Shown piece by piece: positions 6,706-14,784 of a stretch of DNA of 64,000 bases. The DNA is from Cyanobacteria bacterium OH_CBrB_359. GTDB lineage: Bacteria > Cyanobacteriota > Vampirovibrionia > Gastranaerophilales > Gastranaerophilaceae. The translations under genes and the position numbers were made by a program. The DNA is taken from assembly GCA_023433065.1 (NCBI GenBank), contig JAEZET010000004.1:434001-498000 (forward strand). Reading direction: 5' to 3'. Positions within the stretch are counted from its first letter, which is position 1; every line of letters starts with the position of its first letter. The notes under the pieces are model-generated. The model was given only the letters and a program-made list of their open reading frames with translations. It ran no database searches and had not been told where the DNA came from.

Positions 6706-8127
6706 ATGTTGAATAATAATGAAAAAGGTTTTTCTCTTGCAGAAGCCTTGATAACATTAACCATAGTAAGTTTGATTTTAGCGGCAACTTTGCCGGTAAT
6801 CACAAAAAAGCAAAATGTATCTGATTCGATGTGGCAATATGTTCCTTCTGGGACAGGCGCTAATTCAAATATTTTCTATGGGCTTGGAGATTCACAGGCC
6901 ACAATTATTGGAAGTAATGCTGTTCCCGGCTCATCATATGGCAGCAGGCTCCTTATTATTACTCCTGCTGACGCCAGTGCGGATACAATTAAACGTTCTT
7001 TAGTTGATTTTTATCAAAAAACATCTGCAACAACAGTAACTCAAATCGGGAGGATAGCATTTGATACGCACGGTAATTCAGCTATAGGTCTTAAGTCCTT
7101 GGCGAGTAATACTTTTAGTGGTACTCAAGGGGCTTTTAATACTGCATTTGGGAGCTCCAGCTTGCGGGCAAATACAACCGGTAGGGATAATACGGCTATA
7201 GGGAATTTTGCTTTGGATGCAAATCAAGGTGGGAATGATAATGTAGCTATAGGTTCATATAGCTCGGCATTTAACAATGGCAGTAGTAATACATCGGTTG
7301 GAAAAAGTTCTTTATATGTAAATACAACAGGTGGTTCAAATGTAGCTGTCGGGGGTTGGAGTTTGTATAATAATAACTCAAGTAATAATACCGCAGTAGG
7401 TACTAATGCGCTTTTGTCAAATACATCAGGTGGAAATAATACAGCTTTAGGTACAAATGCTTGTGATAATATCACTACAAATAGCGGTAATGTCTGTATA
7501 GGCTATATGGCAGGTCCTACAACAAATACCAGTAACCAACTTTTTATTGATAATTCAAAAACAGATTTACCTTTAATTTGGGGTAATTTTACTGGAGGTT
7601 CAAAAGCTGTTAAAATCAATGGAACACTTACTATTACAGGTAGTGGGTTTGTTAACGGGGCTACTGCTATTACATCTGATTCAAGACTTAAAAATATCGG
7701 GGCTGAAAGTAAAAGCGGGTTAGAAAAAATTCTTCAAATAAAAGTAAAGAATTATACTTTAAAAGCTGATAAAAATAAAAGAAAAAGAAATGGAGCAATA
7801 GCGCAAGAATTACAGGCATTTTTCCCTGAAGCTGTGATTAAGGGACCGGGGAATGATAAATATAAATCATTGTTTTATATAGATACTAATGAAATTGTTT
7901 ATGCTCTTGTAAATTCAGTTAAACAACTTTATTCAAAAATTGTTTCGCTTTCAGATAAACTAAACTTGATTGAACAACAGATAAATGAGAAAAATACTAA
8001 AATAATCAAGCTTGAAGAGCAAATGAAAGCCAAAGATAATTCTATACAAAAACTTAAAAACGAGAATAAAATTCAACAGGAACAAATAAAAAAGATTGAA
8101 TTAAAATTGAAAAAACTTGGAGTTTAA
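6706..8127 (+). CDS. Prepilin-leader protein with tail-fibre-like repeats and S74 self-cleaving chaperone
   Basis: 473 residues in four parts. (1) A type IV prepilin leader, GFSLAEA at 8-14, with the cleavage site after Gly8, Glu at +5 and a 20-residue hydrophobic stretch. (2) A Gly/Ser-rich stalk. (3) About seven repeats of 16-18 residues (145-262) of the form N-T-A-x-G-x-x-A-L-x-x-N-x-x-G, as in phage tail fibres and trimeric adhesins. (4) A peptidase S74 intramolecular chaperone beginning TSDSRLKNIG, with the expected Ser324/Lys329 dyad of endosialidase-type chaperones, and then a coiled coil (about 410-473). In known S74 proteins the C-terminal part aids trimerisation and cuts itself off. 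AAGGA stands before the ATG. It is probably a surface fibre or adhesin placed by the pilin/type II secretion machinery. Confidence 0.85.
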   Translation: MLNNNEKGFSLAEALITLTIVSLILAATLPVITKKQNVSDSMWQYVPSGTGANSNIFYGLGDSQATIIGSNAVPGSSYGSRLLIITPADASADTIKRSLVDFYQKTSATTVTQIGRIAFDTHGNSAIGLKSLASNTFSGTQGAFNTAFGSSSLRANTTGRDNTAIGNFALDANQGGNDNVAIGSYSSAFNNGSSNTSVGKSSLYVNTTGGSNVAVGGWSLYNNNSSNNTAVGTNALLSNTSGGNNTALGTNACDNITTNSGNVCIGYMAGPTTNTSNQLFIDNSKTDLPLIWGNFTGGSKAVKINGTLTITGSGFVNGATAITSDSRLKNIGAESKSGLEKILQIKVKNYTLKADKNKRKRNGAIAQELQAFFPEAVIKGPGNDKYKSLFYIDTNEIVYALVNSVKQLYSKIVSLSDKLNLIEQQINEKNTKIIKLEEQMKAKDNSIQKLKNENKIQQEQIKKIELKLKKLGV

Positions 8128-8150
8128 TTCGAATTTTTAGGAAATATTAT

Positions 8151-8206
8151 GCTTTTATATTTAGAGTTAAGTTTTGTAAAATTTATTTATAAAAGCGTAA
8201 ATTTTT
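8151..8206 (+). terminator. Possible weak terminator after the fibre gene
   Basis: GCTTTTATA (8151-8159) is complementary to TATAAAAGC (8188-8196), with a T run at about 8200-8206. The long AT-rich loop makes it weak; it may instead be part of the promoter region of the next gene. Confidence 0.3.
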
Positions 8207-8260
8207 TACCTGCATGAGACTTTAATTATTGGGACTCAATAGTGGAATGGAAGGCCGAGA

Positions 8261-8635
8261 ATGTGTAAAGTGTCAAAATTAAAGTGTGCTAAATCTTATA
8301 GAGGTAGAAGTAAGTTTATTTGGCTATTAACTCCTGACATGAAATCTGATTTATCAGAACATTATGCAGATGTTATTTGCTATAATCGAACTCTTGCTTA
8401 CAAATGCAGCGTTGACAGAATTTCTTCCATTGTAAATTCAGTGCTTGAAAATGAATTTACATCTAAAATAAAAGAAAATATGTATTATGATTTAATAATC
8501 TATGGTCTTACTAACAGATTAGCTACTATGCAATCTATAAAAAATGTTTTATCATATAAAAAAGAGAATAATATTAAAGAAATCAAGGATATAAGTTTTA
8601 ATAACGGAGAGGTCTTACTTAAATGTTTAATTTAA
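8261..8635 (+). CDS. Unknown protein, first of a tandem related pair
   Basis: 124 residues. GGAAGG lies before the ATG. The order of features is FIWLLTPDM, then YADVICYN, then a helical segment with LENEFTSKI and YDLIIYGL. The same pattern recurs in the next gene (KWLMFSQV, YIDMICND, LIKEFSPEI, YEFLVDAV), so the two are diverged duplicates. Their frames overlap by 13 bases, implying coupled translation. No known domain is recognised and there is no signal peptide or membrane segment, so both are probably cytoplasmic helical proteins. Confidence 0.6.
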   Translation: MCKVSKLKCAKSYRGRSKFIWLLTPDMKSDLSEHYADVICYNRTLAYKCSVDRISSIVNSVLENEFTSKIKENMYYDLIIYGLTNRLATMQSIKNVLSYKKENNIKEIKDISFNNGEVLLKCLI

Positions 8636-8922
8636 AAGAATTAAAGATTGTCAGAGAGCTTAAAAATATAAGCCCAAAGCTGAAATGGCTTATGTTTTCT
8701 CAAGTGCAAGATTATAAAATTAATTCAAATTACATAGATATGATATGTAATGATAAAGAAAAGGGAATTAATGAAGATTCTCTTAAATTAGAGGCAATGG
8801 TAAAAGAGATGCTTATAAAGGAATTTTCCCCAGAGATTCAGGATATGAAATCTTATGAATTTTTAGTGGATGCTGTTGTTCATAATTTAAAGAAAAAACA
8901 GCTAGCAAAGGCTGATGAATAG
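8623..8922 (+). CDS. Unknown protein, second of a tandem related pair
   Basis: 99 residues. Its ATG lies inside the end of the preceding gene, with GGAGAGG nine bases upstream. It shares the W-L, Y-x-D-x-I-C and K/E-E-F-x-x-x-I landmarks with its neighbour but lacks that protein's basic N-terminus. It is highly charged, helical and soluble. A strong terminator follows, closing a two-gene operon. Function unknown. Confidence 0.6.
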   Translation: MFNLKELKIVRELKNISPKLKWLMFSQVQDYKINSNYIDMICNDKEKGINEDSLKLEAMVKEMLIKEFSPEIQDMKSYEFLVDAVVHNLKKKQLAKADE

Positions 8923-8949
8923 GATTAATTAGACTATTTACCGATTTGG

Positions 8950-8988
8950 AAATAATACTTACAGGCAATGTAAGTATTATTTTTTTTA
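8950..8988 (+). terminator. Intrinsic terminator
   Basis: AATAATACTTAC (8951-8962) with a perfect complement at 8970-8981, a 7-base loop and a run of T. It ends the two-gene operon and separates it from the small heat-shock gene. Confidence 0.8.
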
Positions 8989-9037
8989 ATAAAAATGTTA
9001 GTATCAACAATTAAAAAACAATGCCAAGGAGGTAGTT

Positions 9038-9499
9038 ATGAAATATTTGATAAAAAAACCGGAAACTTTTTTAAATAGTTTAAATGATGATATAAGTTCC
9101 ATCTTGCATAGAAGCTTCGATAATTTGTTTCCTGAGTATCTGTTTCAAAAGGAAACCGAAGGGATGGCTATGCCTGTTGATATAAAAGAATTTGAGGACA
9201 AATATGAGCTTAAAGTTGAGCTTCCGGGTGTTAAAAAGGAAGATATTGACATAGATATTAATAAAACATATATTAAAATTGAGGCTAAAAAAGAGACAGA
9301 AAAAGAAGAAGAAGACAAAAAGAAAAAATATCATAAGTCAGAATTTCGCTACGGACATTATTCAAGAACCCTATATTTCCCTCAAGAAGTAAATGCCGGC
9401 GAGTCAAAAGCAAAGTTAAGGCATGGTATTTTATCTGTTATATTACCTAAATTACATAAAGAAGAAGACAAACATTCAAAATTAAAGATAGAAGAGTGA
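9038..9499 (+). CDS. Small heat-shock protein (Hsp20/alpha-crystallin)
   Basis: 153 residues. An ATP-independent holdase: a short N-terminal arm, then an alpha-crystallin domain from about residue 45 (PVDIKEFEDKYELKVELPGV) to the closing LRHGILSVILPK, with a charged C-terminal tail. The loop KKETEKEEEDKKKKYH is unusually charged. AAGGAGG lies 7 bases before the ATG. I looked for a CIRCE element (TTAGCACTC-N9-GAGTGCTAA) upstream and found none, so HrcA control is not evident. The next two genes follow closely and may be cotranscribed. Confidence 0.9.
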   Translation: MKYLIKKPETFLNSLNDDISSILHRSFDNLFPEYLFQKETEGMAMPVDIKEFEDKYELKVELPGVKKEDIDIDINKTYIKIEAKKETEKEEEDKKKKYHKSEFRYGHYSRTLYFPQEVNAGESKAKLRHGILSVILPKLHKEEDKHSKLKIEE

Positions 9500-9522
9500 T
9501 TTAACTTTTCAATAGGAGGATT

Positions 9523-9768
9523 ATGACTACAATAATTGGTGTTAAAATTAAAAACAGAGTAGAAAGTGCTACAGAAATTCAAGAAATTTTAACTAAACAC
9601 GGATGTTCAATAAAGACAAGAATAGGTTTACACAATGTAGATTGCGGAACCTGTTCTCCTTTCGGTCTTATATTGCTTGAAGTAGTTGAGCATGAAAAAG
9701 CGCTTGAGATAGAAAGAGATTTACTTCAGGTAAATGATATCGAACTTCAAGAAATGATTTTTGAATAA
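9523..9768 (+). CDS. ACT-like small regulator, TM1266-type
   Basis: 81 residues with a ferredoxin-like beta-alpha-beta pattern: IIGVKIKNR, a helix, CSIKTRIGLH, then GLILLEVVEH and a final helix and strand. This matches the small proteins called iron-only hydrogenase system regulators and related ACT/NikR-C-like folds. It contains CGTC, which could bind metal or thiols. It starts 23 bases after the Hsp20 gene, and its stop lies 15 bases before the flavoenzyme, suggesting a role with that enzyme. AGGAGG precedes the ATG. No hydrogenase gene is in the window, so the hydrogenase link is by family only. Confidence 0.6.
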   Translation: MTTIIGVKIKNRVESATEIQEILTKHGCSIKTRIGLHNVDCGTCSPFGLILLEVVEHEKALEIERDLLQVNDIELQEMIFE

Positions 9769-9783
9769 ATTGAAAAGATTACT

Positions 9784-11160
9784 ATGACAAAAAAAATTAT
9801 AATAATAGGTGGTGGTGCTGCTGGACCTAAGACTGCAGCAAAATTAAGACGTCAAAATGCCGATTATCAGATTGATCTTTATACAAAAGAAGATGTTGTC
9901 TCTTATTCTGCTTGCGGCCTTCCTTATTATATAGAAGGTATTGTTGATGATTATAAAAAGCTTATAATTAGAACTCCTGAGAAATTTGCAGAAAGCAACA
10001 TAAACATTCACCTTAGGCAAGAGTGTTTGGATATCTTCCCTGAACAAAATGAAGTTTATTTAAAAGATCTGACATCAGGTCTGGAATATAAAAAATGCTA
10101 CGATACATTAGTTCTTGCAACAGGTGCAAACCCTTTTATACCACCTATTGAGAATGTTGATTTGGAAAACGTTTTTACCTTAAGAACACTGGATGATGGT
10201 ATTAAAATCAGACAAGCAATGTTAAATAACAAAACTGTTACGATAATAGGCGGAGGTTATATTGGCATTGAAATACTTGAAGCATTTGTAAAAAATGGAC
10301 TTAAAGTAAACATTGTTGAAGTTAATAATCATATTATGAGTATTTTTGACGATGATATGGCAGAGCTTATTCAAAAGCATGTTCTTTGCAAGAGTGGTGA
10401 TGTTGTTAACATAATTACCGGTGAATCTGTTGTAAAATTTGAAGATGAAAATGGCGTTGTAAAAAGAGTCATAACCTCAAGCGGAAAAGTTTTAGATACC
10501 GATTTTGTAATTATCGCAGCCGGTGTCGTTCCAAACTCTAAATTAGCTAAAAAAATCGGGCTTAAAATGGGAATAAAAGATACAATATGGGTAACTAGTC
10601 ATTTTAATACATCAGATCCCCATATTTATGCAGCAGGTGATTGTGTTGAAAAAAATCACATAATTACCCATAAACCTAACTGGCTTCCATTGGGTTCCAC
10701 AGCTAATAAAGAAGGGCGATGTGCCGCAATTAACATATCAGGTGAAAATTGTAATTTTGATGGCGTATTGGGTTCGGCCGTAACTAAATACTTTGCGTTT
10801 ACAATGTCTTTGACCGGTATAAGTGAAAAAGATGCAAAGAAGCTTGGATATGAAGTTGAAAGCGTTGTTGTTACTAAATATGATAGAGCAGGATATATGC
10901 CTGAGGTTGAAAATGTCACAATAAAACTTATTGTTGATAAAAATTCCCATGATATCCTTGGAGCTCAAGCCATAGGCTGTGGTGATGCAGATAAAAGAAT
11001 AAATACTGTATCTTCGGCTATTTTATCGTCTACTAAAATAGATGAATTTTTAAATCTGGATTTACCTTATGCTCCGCCATATTCACCTGCCATAGATCCT
11101 TTACTTAATGCAGCACAAATTATTTATGACAGAATAACTTCTGAAAATAATGCAATTTAA
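9784..11160 (+). CDS. FAD-dependent NADH oxidase / CoA-disulfide reductase family enzyme
   Basis: 458 residues. The N-terminal FAD Rossmann motif is IIIIGGGAAGPKTAAKL, and the second NAD(P)H motif TIIGGGYIGIEILEA is near residue 155. The single redox-active cysteine is in YSACGLPYYIEG (about Cys43), as in CoA-disulfide reductases, persulfide reductases and NADH oxidases. IYAAGDCVE binds FAD, and a C-terminal dimerisation domain is complete. It has no rhodanese extension, which makes an Nsr-type persulfide reductase less likely. Roles in the family include CoA thiol balance and oxygen or polysulfide reduction, fitting an anaerobe with rubrerythrin. It is probably cotranscribed with the ACT-like gene before it. 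Confidence 0.85.
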   Translation: MTKKIIIIGGGAAGPKTAAKLRRQNADYQIDLYTKEDVVSYSACGLPYYIEGIVDDYKKLIIRTPEKFAESNINIHLRQECLDIFPEQNEVYLKDLTSGLEYKKCYDTLVLATGANPFIPPIENVDLENVFTLRTLDDGIKIRQAMLNNKTVTIIGGGYIGIEILEAFVKNGLKVNIVEVNNHIMSIFDDDMAELIQKHVLCKSGDVVNIITGESVVKFEDENGVVKRVITSSGKVLDTDFVIIAAGVVPNSKLAKKIGLKMGIKDTIWVTSHFNTSDPHIYAAGDCVEKNHIITHKPNWLPLGSTANKEGRCAAINISGENCNFDGVLGSAVTKYFAFTMSLTGISEKDAKKLGYEVESVVVTKYDRAGYMPEVENVTIKLIVDKNSHDILGAQAIGCGDADKRINTVSSAILSSTKIDEFLNLDLPYAPPYSPAIDPLLNAAQIIYDRITSENNAI

Positions 11161-11177
11161 TATTTAAAAAAGCAGTT

Positions 11178-12407
11178 TTATCTGATAGTTGCGCATTTAT
11201 TGTTGTTGGTTATCATCTGAAGGAGTAGTTCTTGTGCTTTTATAAGCTGAGAATCGTGTTTGTTTTTAATATCATCATCAGACAATGCAACTTCTATATC
11301 AGGGGCTATGCCTTTTTTGTTTATATCTGTTCCATTAGGCGTCAGGTATTTTTGGATTGTTATATTAACTCCGGAGCCTTCAGGGAGTTTATTAATTTCT
11401 TGAACAAGACCTTTACCGAAAGAATTTTCTCCGACAATTAAAGCTCTTTGGTTATCTTTCATAGCACCCGAGAAAATTTCACTTGCTGAAGCGCTGCCTT
11501 TATTTATCAGAATAACAATTGGTTTTTCTGTTATAAATTTTGTCGTTGCTCTAGAGGTGTCTTTGTAACCGTCTCTATCTACAGTGCTTACTATTATTCC
11601 TCCGTTTAAGAACATATTGGATATTAAGATTGCGTTGCTTAAAAGTCCTCCCGGATTTGACCTCAAATCAATAATATAACCTTTTTTGTCATAGTTTTGT
11701 TTTAGTGCGTCTGAGAATTCTCCTGCAGCATTTTTACTTAAAAAAGAACTTAGTCTAATGTATCCTATGTTATTATCAAGTTTTATATTTTCTGGAACTT
11801 TCTGGGAGACTGATTTTAGCTCAATTTCAGCCCTTGTAATTTTATATAATTTATTGGGCTGATTTTTTCTTTTAATAAGAAGTTCAACGGTTGTGCCTTC
11901 TTCACCTCTGATTCTATCGGCGGCTTTATCTATAGTGATGCCTTTTGTAGATTCTCCGTTTATTTCAAGTATTTCGTCTTCAGCCAGGAGTCCTGCTTTT
12001 TCTCCCGGAGTATCTTCAATAGGGGCGATTATTAACAGTTTACCTTCTCTCAAACCTATTTGAATCCCGATTCCTTTTAAAGATCCTTTGATTGAACTTG
12101 TTTCTTCAGCAAATTCTTTAGGATTCAAAAACTTTGTATAAGGGTCGTTTAAGCTTGCCAACATTGTGTCAACTGCTACATAAGCATCTTCATTAGTTTT
12201 TATGTAAGCATCATATTTTCTTCGCCATTTATTCCAATTTTGTCCATTATTGGATTGGTCAACGTATTTCGCGTTAATTAACCTCCAAACCTGATCATAT
12301 AATTGTTCAGGGGAATAAGCCATTACAGAGTTGCTTATAAGTACAAAAGATATAAATAAAGTAGCTAGTATTGTTATTAATCCGATTTTTTTAGTCAATT
12401 TATTCAA
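11178..12407 (-). CDS. ctpA: Carboxy-terminal processing protease, S41 family
   Basis: 409 residues. A membrane anchor or signal segment at about 8-30 is followed by a region with YVDQSNNG and YTKFLNPKEF. A PDZ domain comes next (about 105-190, GIGIQIGLREGKLLIIAPIE), then the S41 protease domain with the catalytic serine in GSASASEIF and the lysine in GENSFGKGLV. It cleaves proteins from their C-terminus in the periplasm. The start is TTG at 12407, with AAGGAG seven bases upstream; the ATG at 12414 is out of frame and touches the Shine-Dalgarno, so it cannot be the start. Monocistronic as far as seen. Confidence 0.9.
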   Translation of the reverse strand: MNKLTKKIGLITILATLFISFVLISNSVMAYSPEQLYDQVWRLINAKYVDQSNNGQNWNKWRRKYDAYIKTNEDAYVAVDTMLASLNDPYTKFLNPKEFAEETSSIKGSLKGIGIQIGLREGKLLIIAPIEDTPGEKAGLLAEDEILEINGESTKGITIDKAADRIRGEEGTTVELLIKRKNQPNKLYKITRAEIELKSVSQKVPENIKLDNNIGYIRLSSFLSKNAAGEFSDALKQNYDKKGYIIDLRSNPGGLLSNAILISNMFLNGGIIVSTVDRDGYKDTSRATTKFITEKPIVILINKGSASASEIFSGAMKDNQRALIVGENSFGKGLVQEINKLPEGSGVNITIQKYLTPNGTDINKKGIAPDIEVALSDDDIKNKHDSQLIKAQELLLQMITNNNKCATIR

Positions 12408-12522
12408 GGGGCATCTCCTTTTACATTATTTATTATAATATAAAACTCCTTAAATTTGGAAATCCTCTTGTTGTATATATGCATATGTTAAGTTAATTAA
12501 ATTTATTATATTCGACTTTCTA

Positions 12523-12550
12523 TTGAAAAAAATACTTGGTCTGATATTAT
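12523..12550 (+). promoter_or_regulatory. Candidate sigma-70-type promoter with almost no leader
   Basis: TTGAAA (12523-12528), a 16-base spacer, then TATTAT (12545-12550). Transcription would start very close to the ATG at 12557, which has no properly spaced Shine-Dalgarno sequence, suggesting a leaderless mRNA. Confidence 0.4.
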
Positions 12551-12556
12551 TAAGGC

Positions 12557-13156
12557 ATGTATAAATATTATTTTAAAATAAAGAAGAATGACACAGAACT
12601 AGAATTTTCAACCAATGAACTTGAGGATTTTGACAAAAAAGTTTTAACTTGGGTAAACAATATTTGCGCACCGGTTAGTATACCAGAAAATTTTTATCCA
12701 AATAATGAAAATAATTTTGAAAGAATGGATTTTATAGATATAAAAAAACTAGTTAAATTGAATGATATTGCCGAAAATAACGAAGGCGAAAAGCCCGCTG
12801 AATTTAGTGAGTTATTGGAATCTTCTATTAAAAATCCCAAAATAGATTTGCCTGAAAGTAATATATATGACAAAGAACTTAGCAGATTATTAGAACTTAA
12901 AAATCCTACTGATTTGATAGATTATATAGTTATTTGTGCATATTATATGTTGAATCATGAAAAAATCATAAATTTCAACTTGAAACAACTGAACAGCAGG
13001 CTTATTCCTTTAGGACAAACTGCCGTTAATCATAAAATGATAGATGATGTTATAAAAAGAGGTTATGTTAAAATAATTCCTGATTTAACCGGACATTCAA
13101 CCGTGACTGAATATACTCTTGTTAAACAAGGTGAAGAATATTATTCAAAATTATAA
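12557..13156 (+). CDS. Unknown protein with possible C-terminal winged helix
   Basis: 199 residues, soluble and acidic. The N-terminal 45 residues look like a small beta domain (YKYYFKIKKND, then ELEFSTNEL), followed by a long acidic linker rich in Asn, Glu and Pro. The last 75 residues run helix, helix, a turn with GQTAVNHKMIDDVIKRGYVKII and a beta wing with TEYTLV, resembling a winged-helix unit. No family is recognised. The last six bases overlap the end of the convergent membrane-protein gene. Confidence 0.55.
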   Translation: MYKYYFKIKKNDTELEFSTNELEDFDKKVLTWVNNICAPVSIPENFYPNNENNFERMDFIDIKKLVKLNDIAENNEGEKPAEFSELLESSIKNPKIDLPESNIYDKELSRLLELKNPTDLIDYIVICAYYMLNHEKIINFNLKQLNSRLIPLGQTAVNHKMIDDVIKRGYVKIIPDLTGHSTVTEYTLVKQGEEYYSKL

Positions 13157-14719
13157 CTTTTTGAATCTAATGTTTGTTTCAAATTTTGTTTTGTTGTAAT
13201 ATTCATCATCAATTGGCGGGAGCATATAATTCTTTCTTAATTTATTTGCTGGCACAAATACGGCAAAATCTTTGTCATTAAAGACCATAGCCCATTTTTT
13301 ATCTTCTTTTAGTTTACTAAAAACAGGGTATCTTTTCTCAATTATTATTACGTCAGTTCTGTAATCTTTAATAATTTTGTCCCAGTTTTTTGTATTAGCC
13401 AGATGAAAATTCTTAACTTCTTCAAGCAATTCATCCGAATATACCTCTTCATATCTGCCGTCTATTTCAATAAGGTTATCCGGATAGAGTTTATAACCTG
13501 CATAACTGCCGTAATCGAAATTGATGAATAGATTTCCTTTTAAATCATTTAGCTTTACAAATTCGATTGCATAAATCGGATATCTGATTTGAGAAATTTT
13601 AATCGTGGCATCTGTTGTTTTGAAAGTTACAAAACATATAAATAAGATAAAAGAATATACAAGAGTTTCTTTTACTATGACAAATGTTTTAATAAAAGTT
13701 TGCGAGTTAATATGTAATAGCTTATTTATATTTTTTATAAAAGCATTGAAAACGTAATAAAAATCATCATATAAGAATATTGCCGCAGTTATGACAAAGA
13801 ATGGCTGGTGTTTTACATGGTTTATGGCAAGGATGGCGGTTGCCAAGAGTAGAATAAGTTTGGTTTTATCGATTTTGTCATAGTTAATTTTATCTTTAAC
13901 TGCTTTTAAAATGACAGTTGCAGACATAATCAAGAGAAACAACTTGAATTTTAAATAATTAAACATGTATCTGTGATGAAATGTGCTTTTCCATTCGGTT
14001 ATGTAAGGTCTGTCCATAGTTGTAGCTTTTAGTAAAAACAGTACATATTTTGGACCGTAAGGATTAATAAACATAGCGCCAAAAGTCAGTGCCAGAATGC
14101 TAATGTAATCTTTTATATTCTTTTTGTTTAAAAATTCACCGATTGCATATATAATAAGCAATCCAAGGCCGCTCAAGCAGCCGCCATGAATATTGCACCA
14201 GAATATCATCAAAACCGGTAAAATATACAATTGTTTTTTACGCCCGAGCCTGTACCTTTCAAGCAAATAAATCCATATTGTAAAAAATAAAAATGTGAAT
14301 AAATGGCATCTTATAGTAGCGCTTAAAATTGTGTAAAAAGAGATAAATACAAATATATAAAACAGAATGTTATAAGGAGAAGTTGTTTTGTCCGATTTAA
14401 TTTTAACAGTCTGGTTTATAAAATAAATTATGGAAAAAATTAAAGAACCTTTTAAAAATACGAGTCCGAAATCGGAAAAATATTTAAACACAAGATAAAA
14501 AATAAAACTCGAACCCCATTCATGATCATACCAAAAATGGGTTGGCGTGTAAGAGATAAAATCTTTGGTTAAAATTGTGCCTGATTCAACAATTGATTTA
14601 CCGACAATCAGCCTTGCCCAGAGGTCATAATCAGGAGTATTGCTTATAAAACTTATTGCTATACAAAATAAAAATAAAGTTATAAAAAACAAGATTTTGT
14701 GTAAAGAGTCCTTATTCAT
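13151..14719 (-). CDS. GT-C-like polytopic membrane protein
   Basis: 522 residues with about ten membrane segments and a soluble C-terminal domain of roughly 120 residues. The first extracytoplasmic loop carries DYDLWARLIVG and WYDHEWGSSF, the acidic-plus-histidine style of loop seen in GT-C lipid-dependent sugar transferases. The tail (FDYGSYAGYKLYP, IDGRYEEVY) resembles the C-terminal parts of uncharacterised GT-C-like integral membrane proteins. A role in envelope glycan transfer is plausible but unproven. AAGGT precedes the ATG. Divergent from the corrinoid-methyltransferase-like gene. Confidence 0.6.
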   Translation of the reverse strand: MNKDSLHKILFFITLFLFCIAISFISNTPDYDLWARLIVGKSIVESGTILTKDFISYTPTHFWYDHEWGSSFIFYLVFKYFSDFGLVFLKGSLIFSIIYFINQTVKIKSDKTTSPYNILFYIFVFISFYTILSATIRCHLFTFLFFTIWIYLLERYRLGRKKQLYILPVLMIFWCNIHGGCLSGLGLLIIYAIGEFLNKKNIKDYISILALTFGAMFINPYGPKYVLFLLKATTMDRPYITEWKSTFHHRYMFNYLKFKLFLLIMSATVILKAVKDKINYDKIDKTKLILLLATAILAINHVKHQPFFVITAAIFLYDDFYYVFNAFIKNINKLLHINSQTFIKTFVIVKETLVYSFILFICFVTFKTTDATIKISQIRYPIYAIEFVKLNDLKGNLFINFDYGSYAGYKLYPDNLIEIDGRYEEVYSDELLEEVKNFHLANTKNWDKIIKDYRTDVIIIEKRYPVFSKLKEDKKWAMVFNDKDFAVFVPANKLRKNYMLPPIDDEYYNKTKFETNIRFKKL

Positions 14720-14784
14720 CAGCTTACCTTATGATATAGTATGTATAATGTTAATTTTATTATAATATAGCCTTAAGGAGAAGT

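Noticed and set aside
8995..9037. CIRCE heat-shock operator before the Hsp20 gene
   Set aside because: No TTAGCACTC inverted repeat present.
12400..12414. ATG at 12414 with a 4-codon frame before ctpA
   Set aside because: Its ATG touches AAGGAG with no spacing, so it cannot be initiated from it; the TTG at 12407 has the right spacing and frame.
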